64,000 bases of DNA, taken from Euglena gracilis (taxonomy: Eukaryota; Euglenida; Euglenophyceae; Euglenales). Numbering within the stretch: the stretch's first letter is position 1; the number at the start of each line of letters is the position of its first letter. The stretch is from contig CP154956.1 in the NCBI GenBank assembly GCA_039621445.1, forward strand, positions 857,653 to 921,652. The letters are read 5' to 3'. Both the position numbers and the translations under genes were made by a program. Positions 30,240 to 42,845 of this stretch are shown here, one piece after another. Under the pieces are notes generated by a model. That model did no database searches, was not told the DNA's origin, and worked only from the letters and a program-made list of their open reading frames with translations.

Positions 30240-31098
30240 AAAATTGTTTTATTTCCACTGGTTTGAAAAGACCTTTTTCCTTTTTGGGGTTGGTGTGGGG
30301 TGGGTCCTTGGGGGGTCACAAATCGGGTATAAAACAGCTGTAGGTCTTGCTCAAAGCAGCGAAATGCCTTCAAATTGCAGGTCGTGGTCAGTGAACGGTC
30401 TACGGTGCCAGCGAACTGGCGCTTCTTAGGCACACCAGCAGCAACAACTCCTGCTTCAGACTTCACTTCAGATCACGAGAACAATACTTTAACAGATAAT
30501 CAACTTCCACTTCCAATGAAAATACTGACATTGTAAGTTAACCAACCTCAGGCGCTAACCTTAAATGCCAACCCAGGCGCCCACAGAAAAAACCAGGGGA
30601 CTTGGCCTACAGTTTCAATGATGAAACAATTAGGATAATCCCCTCCTAACTGAATTTTAAACCTCTGACAACATTTTAACCACTGACTTTACGACCTGTT
30701 CCTCAGGGCTCTGCCACTACTTGTCCTTACTCAATCTGATTATCCATTTGCCATTGGCATATCTGGTTCAAGTTTCAAGTCAATTCACCTTCCTCCCCGG
30801 TCGGTTTTCCTCGGGGGAGTACGAGACTATTGAAATCATCAAAAAACAGACTGTTGGAAATATTGACCATGCCAAGATGGACGCAATTTGAATACGTCAA
30901 AAAATGCCATCTGAACCTGCCGCACTCAGACCGCCAGCGGGCCGAACACCCAAAACTGGCCCAAAATCGCACAACCAGGTCCCGTGAACCTCAAAAAAAA
31001 AAGCCACACCCACCAAAGCCTCATGATTGGCCCCCTAGTTTGGGTCCCATTACCTCGTCTAGAAAATATTGCCGATTGGTTCCCAAGTGTTATCCGAC
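30240..31098. other. No gene seen
   Basis: 860 bp with no convincing ORF. Near 30,806 the sequence CTCGGGGGAGTACGAGAC matches a piece of repeat R (23,222), so it may contain another retroelement end. The rest is unassigned. Confidence 0.4.
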
Positions 31099-33565
31099 TC
31101 ATCCCAACCCTTCAATTTCACAAGAAATTGCTATTGTCCATTTGGACCTTTTCTGTGTGAAATAATTTTTTTTCCACAACGTACTCACCGGGGTAGCACC
31201 AGGTTTCACCTCAAACTGGTATGAACCTTGACCCAAACGCCGTTTAACCTCACAAAGTCCCAACCAACGGCTTGTCAAGTTTGCTGGCAAATAGGATGGG
31301 CGCAAATACCAAATTTTCTGCCCAATGTCCAAATATTGGGTTTTCGACCCTTTGACGGTTCAAAGCCTCGAAACGTTGTGAATGAAGGGTGTTCAATTTT
31401 TCATCAAATTTCGAAAAATTTGCACTTCGAAAATTTGGCTACCCACTGTTTTCCACGGAGTAAGTCCAAAATAATGCGAATTTCAGAATCGTGCCTTCTC
31501 AAAAGTTGTTCCGTGCCCTAATTCTCTTGGGGGGCACCAAGGAGAATATTGTTGATATAGCCATCGGTGATTTCTCGTGCGGGGCAAGTGTCGCCTCCAA
31601 CTTCCTTTGCCAATATTGCACACCGTGTTTCCAACCCATTACTACCACCTTCCATTTCACCATACCTTGGGGGGTGCAGGTGGCAGTAATTTGCCTTGAA
31701 TCGGGGTGGAGGGGGATTTGATGAAAAAACTCCACCAAATCAATTGTGGAAAAAACTTGTTTTTTGCCTTGGCGAATCAAAGGCTCCTCTACCCGGGGTA
31801 AAGGGTATGCATCATCCATGCATTGGGAATTCATGCAGCGGGCATCAACCACCCCCCTCCATTTTTGGTGTAAGGGCTGTGGGGGGAACATGCACTTTTT
31901 TCCACGGGAAACGAGGGCATACCACATGGATCCTCACAAGGCTCCACCTCACCTTGCCTTACCCATTCCGTGTTTATTGCCTTCATTGCATCCAACCTTT
32001 CACCCATGAGTTGCATTGTTCTTTGCTTTTTTTGGTTGAGCACCCGTCTTCAAAAAATCCGGGCCTCACAATGCGGTCGTCTCACGTTGGGCTTCACCTC
32101 ATCCTCAAAAACCAAATCTTTGTAATCCTTAAAAGACTTTTGGCACAACTCATCGAACAAAGGTTGGAACTTCCCCCACTCACTCGCCTCCGAGTGAGTG
32201 GAAATTATCCTGATTTCGTTAGTTCCACCTTTAACCGATTCCTTTAACCGTTCACACACCTCTAATAATTCATCCTCACTTAGTTCCTCGTTTTTCTCTC
32301 CGACAAAACTTGTGACGTGCAACTGAAATTTTTCCACCTCTTGCACTTGCCCAACTCAATTTTTGGGTCGTGAATCAAACAAGTCGGATTTTGTGCCTTG
32401 GGAAAAATGGGCAAGCTGAAAATTTTCGTCCATAGGCTGTTGAACCCATTTTCTCTTCCCTTTCTTCGAACGGTGGAAAGAATTTTGCACAAATCCATCA
32501 TTTTTCACTTTTCGTGAAATGTTTTGGGAAAATATTTCACTTCTGAACCGGGGGGTAGTGTCTATGATATCCGTTTCAACCCTCCCCTCAGGTTCCTCTT
32601 CAACCAAAAAAAATGAACAACATCAATTTCCTTCAAAGGCCAACTCCGTCTGTACCGCACTCCGTCGTTTTCGGCAAAAAGTCCATTTTCATGGGGCAAC
32701 ACTCCCAATTTATTTTCCACATCCATGGAAACCACAAAATCAGGTCAACGTGAATTTCTGCGTCGTGCAAAATTCCACAACGTTCCAGGGGGTATTTTCG
32801 GCAGTCCCCTTTTTTTTGTGCCAAAAATTTCAATTTTAGCTCCAACTCATGCTCCCCACCAGGTAGGGAATCACTTTTCACGGTGATTAACCTCAAAGGT
32901 TCTGTTGCGGGGACCATCACTTTTTCAAAAAGTCCCAAACCTCACCAAATTTGTTTGGGCACACGTGTCGGCCAAAGCCTTCAAAATTTTGTGTGAACCA
33001 TCGGGTGCCGTAACATGAACTGTCTTCATCAATTGCGTTGGATCTGATTTCTTTGGTTAATTGACCGAATTCTGAAAATTTCACCGTTTAAGTCGCTTAG
33101 GGTCCAAAAGATTTTGTTTTTCGTGCATGTACAAATCTGGTCGGTCATTGGTCGTTAGTGAGGGGATACCCTGGGGGTTCAACACCGAACCCTCCCCCTT
33201 TGGAATATGCCTCTCCTCCCTTGCGTTTCCCTTCCACCCAAAGTTTGACCAAAGTTTCATCGACTCGACCTTTTTATTGAGAGTCACTCCATAATTGTTT
33301 CCACCCAAACGGTGAATTTGTCTTACTGGGGATGGTGAACTCACACCAAAAACCCGTCACCATCTCCAGCGCTTGCTGCTCCTCCACTCTTCTCCATTTC
33401 AGGTTTCTTCCTTGAAATTCCTGGTAATACTGCTGGACAGTTTGGTTCCATGTTGGTTGCTCCGGCGCCAGCTGGAACTCCATCTTCTCCAGCTTCTGCT
33501 GCCTTCACCGGGGTTCTTGGTTGCTCTGCTGGGCCGCTGGACACCAGGTATGTTGCATCTTTCAT
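31099..33565 (-). pseudogene. Deleted pol of a third Ty3/gypsy-type retrotransposon
   Basis: Minus-strand remnants in 5'-3' order: gag- or linker-like frames 33,565-33,081; a protease-like end (ILHDAEIHVDLILWFPWMWK, the usual ILGxPWx motif) at 32,938-32,633; an acidic linker 32,607-32,050; RT fingers/palm at 31,927-31,499 (WRGVVDARCMN, DAYPLPRVEE, FSTIDLVEFFHQIPLHPDSR, MGWKHGVQYWQ); and an integrase C-terminal GPY-like segment at 31,332-31,099 (KIWYLRPSYL, RWLGLCEVKRRLGQGSYQFE). The YxDD half of RT, RNase H and the integrase core are missing, so an internal deletion joined RT to the integrase tail. Not closely similar to elements A or B. Confidence 0.7.
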
Positions 33566-33679
33566 GGAAATCAGAATTTTCTCCCTCCGCTGTTATATAT
33601 CGTCTGAATTACTCTTCCTCCTCTTTATTGATTGGGCGATGTGGTCAACGTGGTTTAGCTCGTGGAGTTGAAATTCTTT

Positions 33680-34310
33680 CTCCTTGAGGTCGAAGAATCA
33701 GCCAACTCCGGCAACAAAAAGCAGTAAGAAGCACCCCTCGCGCACACACAAGCACACCAGAACAGAGCAGTCGGCAAGGAAAGAAGGACCTCGCCATCTC
33801 GCAGTGCGGAGCCCGAATGGTCACCCCTCTCCGTTCGTTTACTCAAAAAATTGGGCCTTTCTGCCCAAGAAGTTTTGGAAATTGGTCAGTGGAAGGTGGT
33901 GGAGGCTTTCGCAGCCCATTATCAAAGACTTGGTGCCCAAGGTGCTTTGCAGAATGCCCTGGGCCCCTTTTTTCAGTGCACAATCTGGCCTCACAATGGC
34001 AAAGTGCGGAGCCCGAGGCGTCTCGTACGGGAGGAAGGGACACCGAGGGCGAAGCACAAAGACATTGTGAGCCCGACCCCCCGACCCGTAAAGGAAAACT
34101 TTTCTTCAAAAGCCCTCGGTCAGAAGAAGATGGGGGCCAGGGGAGAGGTGGGGCGGGACCCCCCGGGAAAAGAAACCGCGCCACGGTCGGCACGTCGGAG
34201 ACGATGCAGCCAACTCCGGCGAGGCGGCACCGGGACCCCCTAACCCAGTGCACGAAAACAATCACAATAAACCGCCGGCGAGCAAGGCATGGCCGAGCCC
34301 GAGGTGTCCC
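33680..34310 (-). repeat. Mosaic dispersed repeat R, copy 3 (inverted)
   Basis: The longest copy, in opposite orientation to copies 1 and 2, carrying all shared modules. A 208-residue open frame crosses it but the frame is not conserved in the other copies, so I do not call it coding. Confidence 0.7.
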
Positions 34311-35858
34311 CCACGGGTGCGGGGTGGGTATCCGTCCCCATCTCAGCCCCCGGCGAGGACTTCTTTTCGAAATGTGCTGTTTAAAGGGGGGGTGCGGCCA
34401 ATTGCTGACACGGGGTTTCGGAAAATAAAATTGAAAATGGCATGCTCCGTGACCGTGCGAGGGGTTCATCTGAAATTATGTCCGAAAACCCAAAAAAATA
34501 ATGGGTGAATGGTCAATGTCGTGGGTCGGCCAACCGCACCAAAAAGTTTCTGGGTAGCAGATAAATGGTTAAAAATACCACATACGGCAGTCTAGCAAAT
34601 GACATGGATGAGGCCCGTGTATATGACAGGCAGTGTGAAAAAAAGGAAGGTCAAAGAATGCAAACGGAACGCACAATCCCTGTTGACAAGATGCAAACTT
34701 CTGTTTCAGGCATTTTGCATCAAAAAAATCAAACGTTGCTCTCTTTGCTGGTGGCACGGGTGGCTACGACGCGTGGAGGGTTTATGGTGAACCCACGTGC
34801 GAGCCACCATTTTTCGTTGTCATTGGAGTCTCTTCATCAACATCGTCTCTTTGACTCAGAAGACTCCCTGGGCAGGGCGGGCCACCCACCGCAGCATTTT
34901 CACAGAAATTCTGAAAAAAAACCGTCAGATTTCCACCCGGTGCTGGGAAAATTTTTTGGGGTCGGAAATTGGTGCTCCGGAAATATGGGGGGGGTGGAAG
35001 GTGGTCGACCCCCCCCCCACCACCCTGGCTGTTTGGCCGGTTCCCGTTCTGCTTTGCCCCCAGGGGAAGGAGGGTTGGGCAGGTGGGTCCGGTCCGATGC
35101 TGGAGGCCAGGTATGGTTTTTGGTGCAATTCCAAACACAAAACATTTTTTGGGGAAATGCCCTTAGCCAGCACACCAGGCTGGGTGAATAGGAGGCAGAC
35201 AATTTGTGCCGAACCAGGGAAGGGGGGGTCCCCTCCACTCTTCCAAAAAACACTCACTCATTTTTTTTGAAAACCAGTCAGTCACCACCCTCCCTCCACC
35301 GCTCTTGAATCCAAGAGAAATTTGACCACAAAGGTGGAAAAAAAGCCCAAAATTTTTTCGGCGTTTGGCGCCAGGTCACTTTTTTGCCACCCCCAGTCAG
35401 CCACTGTGAAAAAAGTGATTGTATGTTGGCGGGGGCAGAGGTCTTAACAGAGGCCTGCTCTTCACAGATGCACCCCCCTTCAATGTTCAGACTTTGACAT
35501 TAAACTGAGAAACAGGTCGGCAAGGGACTCTGGCAACACGCTCCAGAGGGACACAGTCCCCCCAGCACTGACGCACCGACGCACGGCCACCCACCATGTA
35601 GTGGCGGAAGCGCAGGGAACCCAATGGCAAGCAGACGGGTGAACCTTCACCAGGGTCGGGGAACTGCATGCCCAGGATCGGCCATCCGTCCTCTGATCGC
35701 AAGCAGTATTTGGGCAGTGGCCTCTGGCGATAATTCACATTGGCTTCGGTTTCACAGCCCCCAGCCTTGAACAAGCTCCATCCATCGAAATGTCGAAAAT
35801 GGCAAAAGTGTCTTAGAAAATTTTGTTTTTCATCGACCCAGCCCAGCCCAGCCCCCTT
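34311..35858. other. Repeat-rich non-coding stretch
   Basis: No recognised gene. About 34,870-35,060 is a hairpin repeat with GTCGACCCCCCCC and CACCCTGGCTGTTTGGCCG that recurs at 51,620-51,870. About 35,240-35,420 resembles the CAGTCAGTCAC hairpin family seen at 37,835-38,090 and 56,070-56,370, including a GGCGTTTGGCGCC hairpin. Confidence 0.5.
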
Positions 35859-37402
35859 GGGGATGCCGACGCACGGTGTGCGGCACACCGTGCACACCGT
35901 GCACACCGTGCGTCTTTCGATTAAATTTGACCAAAAAAAAGAATGAAATTTCAACTTTTTATTTTACTCAAACCACACTCCTTGCTTTTTTTGTGTACTT
36001 TTCAACAATTCAAGGTTGCTCCAAAAATGTGACCAGACGTGCTTAGTGTCCACGTCGCTTCTGCTTGCCCAACCAGTGTTGTCATATGTGGGATCGTTTT
36101 TAAGGATGAACAGCATTTCAAAAAAGCGGCGTCTGTGTCCAAGACCTGCTTTGCCGTACTTTGTGAACAACTCTTCAGCAGTCTGTGAGTCCATTCCAAT
36201 CCGAGCAACCTGTTGCCGTCTCAATTTGGAACCAATCAATTGCTCCCATTCTGTTGCATCCTCTGCAGAAACTTTCAAAAGGTGCATCAACTTGTCAGTG
36301 ACTGTTGCCACAATGTCGTTAAATTCGTTTCTTTCGGTCGCCCCCTGGGGAAGAGAACACATGCTTCCGGATTTAGAAATTACTTTAACCTGGGATGGCT
36401 GACTCCCCTCCTCATTTGGGGGGAATTTGATCTTTGCTACTTTCATTTTCTTCCGCGCGCGTAATTGTTCCACGTGCTTCAGGGAGTTTGTGCTCCGTGC
36501 CCCACCACTGTTTTCACAAAACTCCAAACCTCTGGCCCATCGAAACAACTTCTTCAATCCATTTGGAACTTCAGGCTCTTTCCCCTGGAACGAGGGGGAG
36601 TAGATTGTTTTTCAGAAGTTGTTCTTGCAACACACTTCAGGAAATTCGAGGCGGTTTTCCTTCCAGTACAAACGGTGCCCATGGCGAAATTGGTTTGCGA
36701 CTTCTTTTCGAGGTCCCTGCAAACAGAACTTTGGGAGAGGAGGTGCTGTGTGTGTGGGCGTCCCTTCGATGATGGCATTTCGGGCATCGGCTTCAACTTG
36801 AGTCAACTCTTGAATGTGGGATGCCATCTTGGAAATGGACATCGACAACTTCTGAGGGTGGATGGACACTTTTCGCTTCCTTTCTTCGGCTTTGAAAACC
36901 CCTTGATGGCTTCGCCACTTACCTTTCATCTGGGAACAAAATTTGAAGCGGATGGCATCGAACTCTTCACTGTTTTCAGCGAGCCCTCGAGAAAAATACG
37001 TGTCGTCGGATGAACACAAAACGACAAACCTGGGGCCAGGTTCCAAAATTGCAAATAATAATATGCAATCGCCTTGGTATTGGATGAGGATCTCCAAGAG
37101 ATGTGAGATATTCCAAGACTTCATTCCACTGATCACCAGTCAATGTTAAACTTGCAGTTTTGGCTCTCTCACTGCGTGCAGCTTCAGCCAGCTGAAATTT
37201 TGGGGGACCCACAGACATTTGGGGAACAGCTGGGGCTGCAACAAAATTGAGCCAGCTGCAAATTCAAATGAAAAAAAATTGAAAAAAAATTAAAGAATTT
37301 TTGAAAAAAATTTTGAAAAAATTTAGCAATGAAAGACACACGGTGTGCACGGTGTGCGGCACGGTGTGCACGGTGTGCCGCACACCGTGCGTCGGCATCC
37401 CC
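35859..37402 (-). mobile_element. 1.54-kb element with long terminal inverted repeats and an unidentified ORF
   Basis: Left end 35,859-35,918 (60 bp) and right end 37,331-37,402 (72 bp) are inverted repeats: both read GGGGATGCCGACGCACGG inward and finish with GTCTTTC-type sequence. The right end has one more 12-bp copy of the internal CACGGTGTG unit. CTT lies directly outside each end (35,856-35,858 and 37,403-37,405), compatible with a 3-bp target duplication. An ORF region fills the interior. This is the layout of a DNA transposon; the superfamily cannot be named, since no DDE motif is recognisable. Confidence 0.65.
35964..37218 (-). CDS. Unidentified protein inside the inverted-repeat element (one in-frame stop, one frame change)
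   Basis: Three open pieces in order: from MSVGPPKFQL at 37,218 (SLTLTGDQWNEVLEYLTSLG), a frame change near 37,060, then 37,136-36,612 (FVVLCSSDDTYFSRGLAENS, basic KAEERKRKVSIHP), a TGA at 36,612-36,614, and in the same frame 36,557-35,964 (DIVATVTDKLMHLL, RRQQVARIGMDSQTAEELFT, RRRFFEMLFILKNDP). Together about 400 residues, soluble, mixed helical, many Lys/Arg/Glu. I recognise no domain. The breaks could be mutations or an intron of the nonconventional kind. Its place between inverted repeats suggests a transposition protein, or a captured gene. Confidence 0.45.
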
Positions 37403-40400
37403 CTTCAGCCCCGGACCCCCCCCCTCCCCCCCATACCAAATCCAGCCAGCACCCCAAATTCGGGCTGGGAGCCCCCCCTCCGGGGGTCGAGTGAAATAAA
37501 GTCGGGTCCAGCCCGGTCGGAGGCCGGGCCAGCCGGCCGCAGGCCGGCCAGCAAACCAGGCTACCCAGCTCACCAATGCCTGCATTTTTTCCCCTCATCA
37601 CAGCTTCCCGATTTTTTTTTAAGACCAGGGGGGTCCCCCTAACCACCCACCCCCGGGGGGGTGAGGGGGGTCTCGGGGGACCCATTTTCTTTTCCCCGTA
37701 AATGTCCAAAAAAATTGTGCAAAATGCTAAAAATGGCACTTTCTTCAAAAATTTTCGGCGCCGAAAAAAAGATCCCCCCCGGGGGGGGGCTCAGCCAGAC
37801 CCCCCCCCCAGGAGCATACAATTGCTTACCGACCCCCGGGGGGGGGGGTCACTCCACTTTTTAAAAAACCAGGCAGTCACTCATTTTCAAAAAACCAGCC
37901 AGTCACTACCCCCCCCCCCCCCCCGGGGGGGTTGGCCACTCAGAAAAACGGCCACTTTCCAGTCACTTTAGGCCATTTTAGGCCCCAAAAATTTTTCCGG
38001 CGCCTTCGGCGCCGGGGTCACTCAAGCCACTTTTGCCCACTCCTGGCCGACCCCCCCCCGGGGGGGGGGGGTTGGTCAGTGCTTAAGCAATTGTCTGCCC
38101 AGGAGTCCAAGACTAAAAACAAACCCCTGGTTTGGAGTGGTGATGATTATAATTAAAATCACCCTCCATTTCTCAGGGACCCCAAAAGCGCAGTTCGTTC
38201 AGTCTCGATGGGACAGCAATTCATTACCCCATGGAGAGCAGGCTTGTGCTTACCAACCAGGGGGGGGAGGGGGGGTGGGCCTGCCCCTAGCAGGCACACC
38301 CCGGGGGGGGGGGGGCAGGAGGCAAGCTGGGCCAGAAGCGAAGTTAGCGCCGGCCATAAACAGACAAGAAGCTTTAGTGCAGCTAAGGGGGGGCCAGGGG
38401 GACCCAGAAAATTTTCATTGAAAATGGCCTTTTCCGGGCCCTGGCGCCTTCGGCGGAGGGGGTGCCTGCCTTAAGGACCCCCAAGGGGGGGTCCAGCCTC
38501 CAGCTGGCAAAAAGGCTGCTGGACCCCCCGGGGTACTGCTGGCTGGCTGGACCCCCCCCCGGGGAGGTAGGGTACCCTCCGGCTGAAGAAAACCCCTGGT
38601 GCCTGCTATGGACAGGCACCCCCAAAAACCCTACTCCCCCGGGGCCTGCCCCTGGCCGTGGGGTTGCACCCGACTAAGCACAAGCCTGACGGAGAGCTCA
38701 GGCAACCCCCAAATGCATGTGGCCTTTTCCTGCACCTGGATTGGCAGTGCTGCACCTCACTGCCACACGCCAATAAGCCCCTCACACGTCCTGGCATGCA
38801 GTTCCCCAGACGGGATCGCTGAACACCATTGGGGACAGGGGAGGGGGTGGTCGCCAGGAGAAGGGGAACGGCCCGCCCTCAGCAACGCCGAAGTGCGAGG
38901 CCGCCCCCCCTTTCCCTGGCGCCGCCCGCCTCCCCGTGTACACCCTAACCTGACCCACACGGAACTGCGGGCTGTAGACGCGGCTGCGGGGGGCGGTGTG
39001 CGTTGGATGAGTCTTGGCAGCAGCTCCATTCGTTTCGGGTTTCTGGACCTGTGAGCTGGGGGTCGACCCCCCCCCCCAACCACCATGGCACTGCCCAAAG
39101 AAAGATTCCTTCAGCACCAAAGGGAAAAAAATGTGCGGTGGGGGTGGGTGGTGATGGGGGGGTCGGACCACCCCACCCATCACCTGCAGGGTTCCGTGCG
39201 GCCCTGAGTTCGGCTGTGGCTTGACGATCCCGATCAGACAGACAGCAGTCATTGGTATACCCCCCAGGGGGGGGGGACTGACTGGTTTTTGGCCCTAACC
39301 TCCAGGGGGAGGGGGGAGGGACCGGGAAAAAAAAACATCAAAAGGAGCTGCCAAAATACCAAAAAAAATCACCCAATTTGTTCACCTTTCTTTCAATATG
39401 AACATTTTTGGATCGTAGCCGACCCCACCGGGATGGTGACTCTTTTTTTCAAAAAAAAATGACTGACTGCAATTTGAAAAAAGGAAAATTGGTATATAAA
39501 AAAACCGTATGACCTCTGTTGGAAGGAGTTCAGCTGAATTAGGTGAACTTCCCTGGGGGTAGGGTGGTGACGAGAGCCATCCATCCACTGAACTAGCACG
39601 TTCCTTTTTGACTGCAATGTGAGGGGGTTAAAGCTTACGGGGTAGCGCAAGGGGGCAACACACACGGGTGCACCGGGAGTGTGCATCGCATTGCACTCCT
39701 TGCACCAGGAGGGTGGCAAGATGAGGACAGACACCACCGAGAACAGAAACCTGTGTGGGGCTGCCTTGCGCTATATTCTGGGCCCCCCGGTCATTGACCG
39801 CAGATCCTCTCGGGGAAAAACTTCACACCAAACACCCCAAAAAAGGCATCCTGGGGAGGTTGGTGACGGGATATAGGGAGAAACAAACAGTCTGAAAATT
39901 TAAAAAAGAGGAAATGGATGAAACACAACAAATTCGCGTTCAACATATAACCTCCCAAAACCATGGCGGGGTGTGGAATTCCTGGCATTGCAGAATCCAC
40001 TTTTCAGCCAGCACGTCAGATACACAAGAGACGCTGCCAATCATTTGGGACGAGCGGGACATGGCGGCGCCTGGATGAGGCGTGTGAGTGCTGTGGCATG
40101 AAAAAGGGGGAGGGGTGCTCGCCACGAAGTGGGGCGAATAGGAAAGGGGGAGGGAGGGAGCGGAGGGCAGACCCCAGCGCCGCATTGAACAACAATAACC
40201 GAGTTCGGGCCGAGGGACGGTCACTGGTTAATGTGAAACCGGGGGGGGGGGGCACCAACCACAACACACTCGCCCACCCACTGTCGACGGGGGGGGGGGG
40301 GGGTGGAGGGCAGGTTTGGGGAAATTTTGGGGTGAAAAAAATTTCATGTGCTTCGTGTCAAAAACAAAAACCCCTCGGGGTGGGGCACCCACTCGGCCCT

Positions 40401-40426
40401 AATCCCTTGGGGGTGACCCACCCCAT
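37403..40426. other. Repeat-rich intergenic DNA, no gene seen
   Basis: Dense runs of G and C forming hairpins. About 37,610-37,820 and the end at 38,104-38,128 look like parts of the CAGGGGTTTTTTT element family, split by a second hairpin family at about 37,825-38,095 that starts CAATTGCTTA and ends with its inverse TAAGCAATTG and contains GGCGCCTTCGGCGCC. No exon-like segment was recognised on either strand. Confidence 0.5.
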
Positions 40427-40653
40427 CGGGAGTTTTTTGAAGACCGGGGGGAGTGGGGGTCCCGGGGGACACACTAACTTTTCCCAAAAATGGCCAAAAA
40501 TAGCGAAAAACGCTAAGAATAGCATTTTTCAAAAATTTTCAGCACCAAAGGTGCTGAAAAGCATATCCCCCCCCTGGTGGGGGGCTCAACCGGACCCACC
40601 CACCCTGCCCCCACCCCCTCACCCCCCGGGGGTCCAAGACAAAAAAAGCCTTG
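40427..40653. mobile_element. hAT-like MITE with 8-bp target duplication
   Basis: 227 bp, ends CGGGAGTTTTTTGAAGACC and its diverged inverse (GGTCCAAGACAAAAAAAGCC), flanked by perfect CACCCCAT at 40,419-40,426 and 40,654-40,661. Interior: GGGGG/CCCCC hairpins and a CAGCACCAAAGGTGCTG hairpin. Non-coding. Confidence 0.85.
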
Positions 40654-40661
40654 CACCCCAT

Positions 40662-42593
40662 GCAACCAAAAACGTAAAAAAAAACCTCCCTTGTATGACG
40701 GCCTGCTTCCAACAACAGACAATAGGATAGGTGGAAAAGAGGGTGAGCCTCCCTCTCCGAGCCAACAACCTGACAAGGGAACATAACCCTCAGACACCTC
40801 GCCTCCAGACCTGCTCAGCAGGCGGAATGGAGGGATTGATGCTGACGGCATGGCCTTGATGTGCACACATGGGGTCGCTTTCCACTTTGAAGATCATTCA
40901 GCAGGGCGGTCCTCAACGGGAAAAAAAAACTTCCGGTCCCAGCCCATTCAATGAAAGATCCTTGCGGAAAAGAGCCTATATTATGGCAAAAGCGGGTCGA
41001 CTGTGGGGAAAAAAAAGTGATTTTTGGCATCCTTGAACCATCGCCCATACACCCAAAACGGCAAACGGCGGCTTCACGACATTTTGACTTTTGACCTGAC
41101 AAGTCACAGCTCGGCTCTTGGCCGTCCCTCAGGCCTGAGGACAGGGCTGTACGGGAAAGCCGGGTAAGCCTGGTGGGGGGGGTCCCACCCACCATGGCAC
41201 CCGCTCAAAGAAAAATACTTCGGCACCGAAAGAACATTTTCACCTAAAAGTCGGCGTCCTCGGAAATACAGGAAGGCCTGGTGGGGGGCATGAGACCCCC
41301 ACCCGCCGCCCATAGGCCCTGCCCAAGGGCGATCCTTAAGGGGGGAAAAACTTTCGACATCTGCACTTACTTTTCCATCCTGGTGGAGGGGGGGGGCAGG
41401 CAGGCAGGCAGGCAGGCAGGCCTCCCAGGTGGGGCCCCGGCATTTCCCTACAACTCTTTGCGCGAAGGGTTCGGTTGTTTCACTGTGACTCAGGGCGGTC
41501 CATTAAAAGACGAAAGACGAAAGGTAAATGGCCAGTGTAGAAGGGGTCAAACCCCCACCCCCCACCACCGAATTTCAGGGAACTCCACCCAGCCCTGTCC
41601 ACGAGAGGAAAACTATTGCATGACCCAATCGGGCTTCTTTTTTCCAACCCCGGGGGGGGGGGGGGCTGCCTTGTGCTATGGGCAAACACGTCCGCCCCTG
41701 GGGGGGGGTCAGTTTTTGGTCCTGTCACTGCTCCCCCCTCAGCGCTTCCATCAACTCCTTCCTCTTTTGTTTGATTGTGCCTTCCTCCAGCTGGGGCCGA
41801 AAGGAAGACCGTGCTGTTTTATTGCTCCTGGTATTGGATCCAGGCTTCTTTTTAAAAAAGTTTGCACTCCATGGGGGGTTTGCACTGAAGGCACCAGGGC
41901 CTGAAAATGGCCATTTTCAAGGGAAAGTCTCCTGTGATGGGGGTCGGAGGGGTGGAGAGGGGGGGGGGTCGGATGGCGGAGAACTTTTTCGGTTCGGGGC
42001 CGAATGGCCGGATACCTGACCGAAATTGTTTGATATTCCTGATTTTCCCTTTTTGAAAATAAATCAAATATTCTCATTTATTGAATGTTTTCAATAAACA
42101 ATTTTCAATGTGGAAAACACCAAAACATCCAAAATGTGCAATACGAAGCTCACAGGTGGGGAAAAGGGGTCAATTTTGGGTTTTTTCCGGCACACAAAGC
42201 TGGAAGAAAATTCTTCTCTATTATTGGAACCCACCCAGGAGGGGGCATGGCGGTAACACTTTTAAACAACCTTCTGCAAAAAAAGACATTTTGCTTTTGC
42301 AAACAAGGACAGGTTCGGGGTTAGCCCGCACAGCATCGATACAGAACAGCTCGAAAAGCAGGCAATGAATGCGTGGGTGCAGAAATGTGTGGGGTGTTTG
42401 GCTGTCATGCATGTGCGTGTCAAAGCAGTTCCTCCGGGACAGGACACATGAACCTCCTTTCTGCCTTAAACCGCTGATGGTGAACAAAATTGTTGACGGT
42501 GCCCCACCACCCTTGTCCAAATTATCCCCCAACGGAAAAAAGACGAGCAGAACCCGCGTACATTTTGGGTAAGAACCAGCGTGGTGCCAAGAC
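40662..42593. other. Intergenic DNA, no gene seen
   Basis: No supported gene. Contains a CAGG tetranucleotide array at about 41,396-41,421 and further GC hairpins. Frames here have no recognisable domain. Confidence 0.4.
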
Positions 42594-42837
42594 CAGGGGT
42601 TTTTTTTAAGACCGGGGGGTCCCCTGCCCACCCACCCCCTGGGGGAGGGGGGGGGGGCCGGGGGGACCCACAAAAAAATGGCCGAAAAATCGCGAAAAGC
42701 GCTAAAATAGCACTTTTACAAAAAAAATTGGCGGCAAAAAGTATATCCCATCCCCCTCCGGGAGGACCCCCCCCAGGGGTTCTGCCAGACCCACCCATCC
42801 TACACCCCCCCGGGGTCCATGACTAAAAAAACCCCTG
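42594..42837. mobile_element. hAT-like MITE with 8-bp target duplication
   Basis: 244 bp, termini CAGGGGTTTTTTTTAAGACC and the inverse ...ACTAAAAAAACCCCTG, flanked by perfect GCCAAGAC at 42,586-42,593 and 42,838-42,845. CAGGG termini with 8-bp duplications are characteristic of the hAT superfamily. Non-coding, hairpin-rich. Confidence 0.9.
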
Positions 42838-42845
42838 GCCAAGAC

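Noticed and set aside
33843-34469. 208-residue minus-strand ORF
   Set aside because: It crosses repeat R, and the corresponding frame is not conserved in the other R copies.
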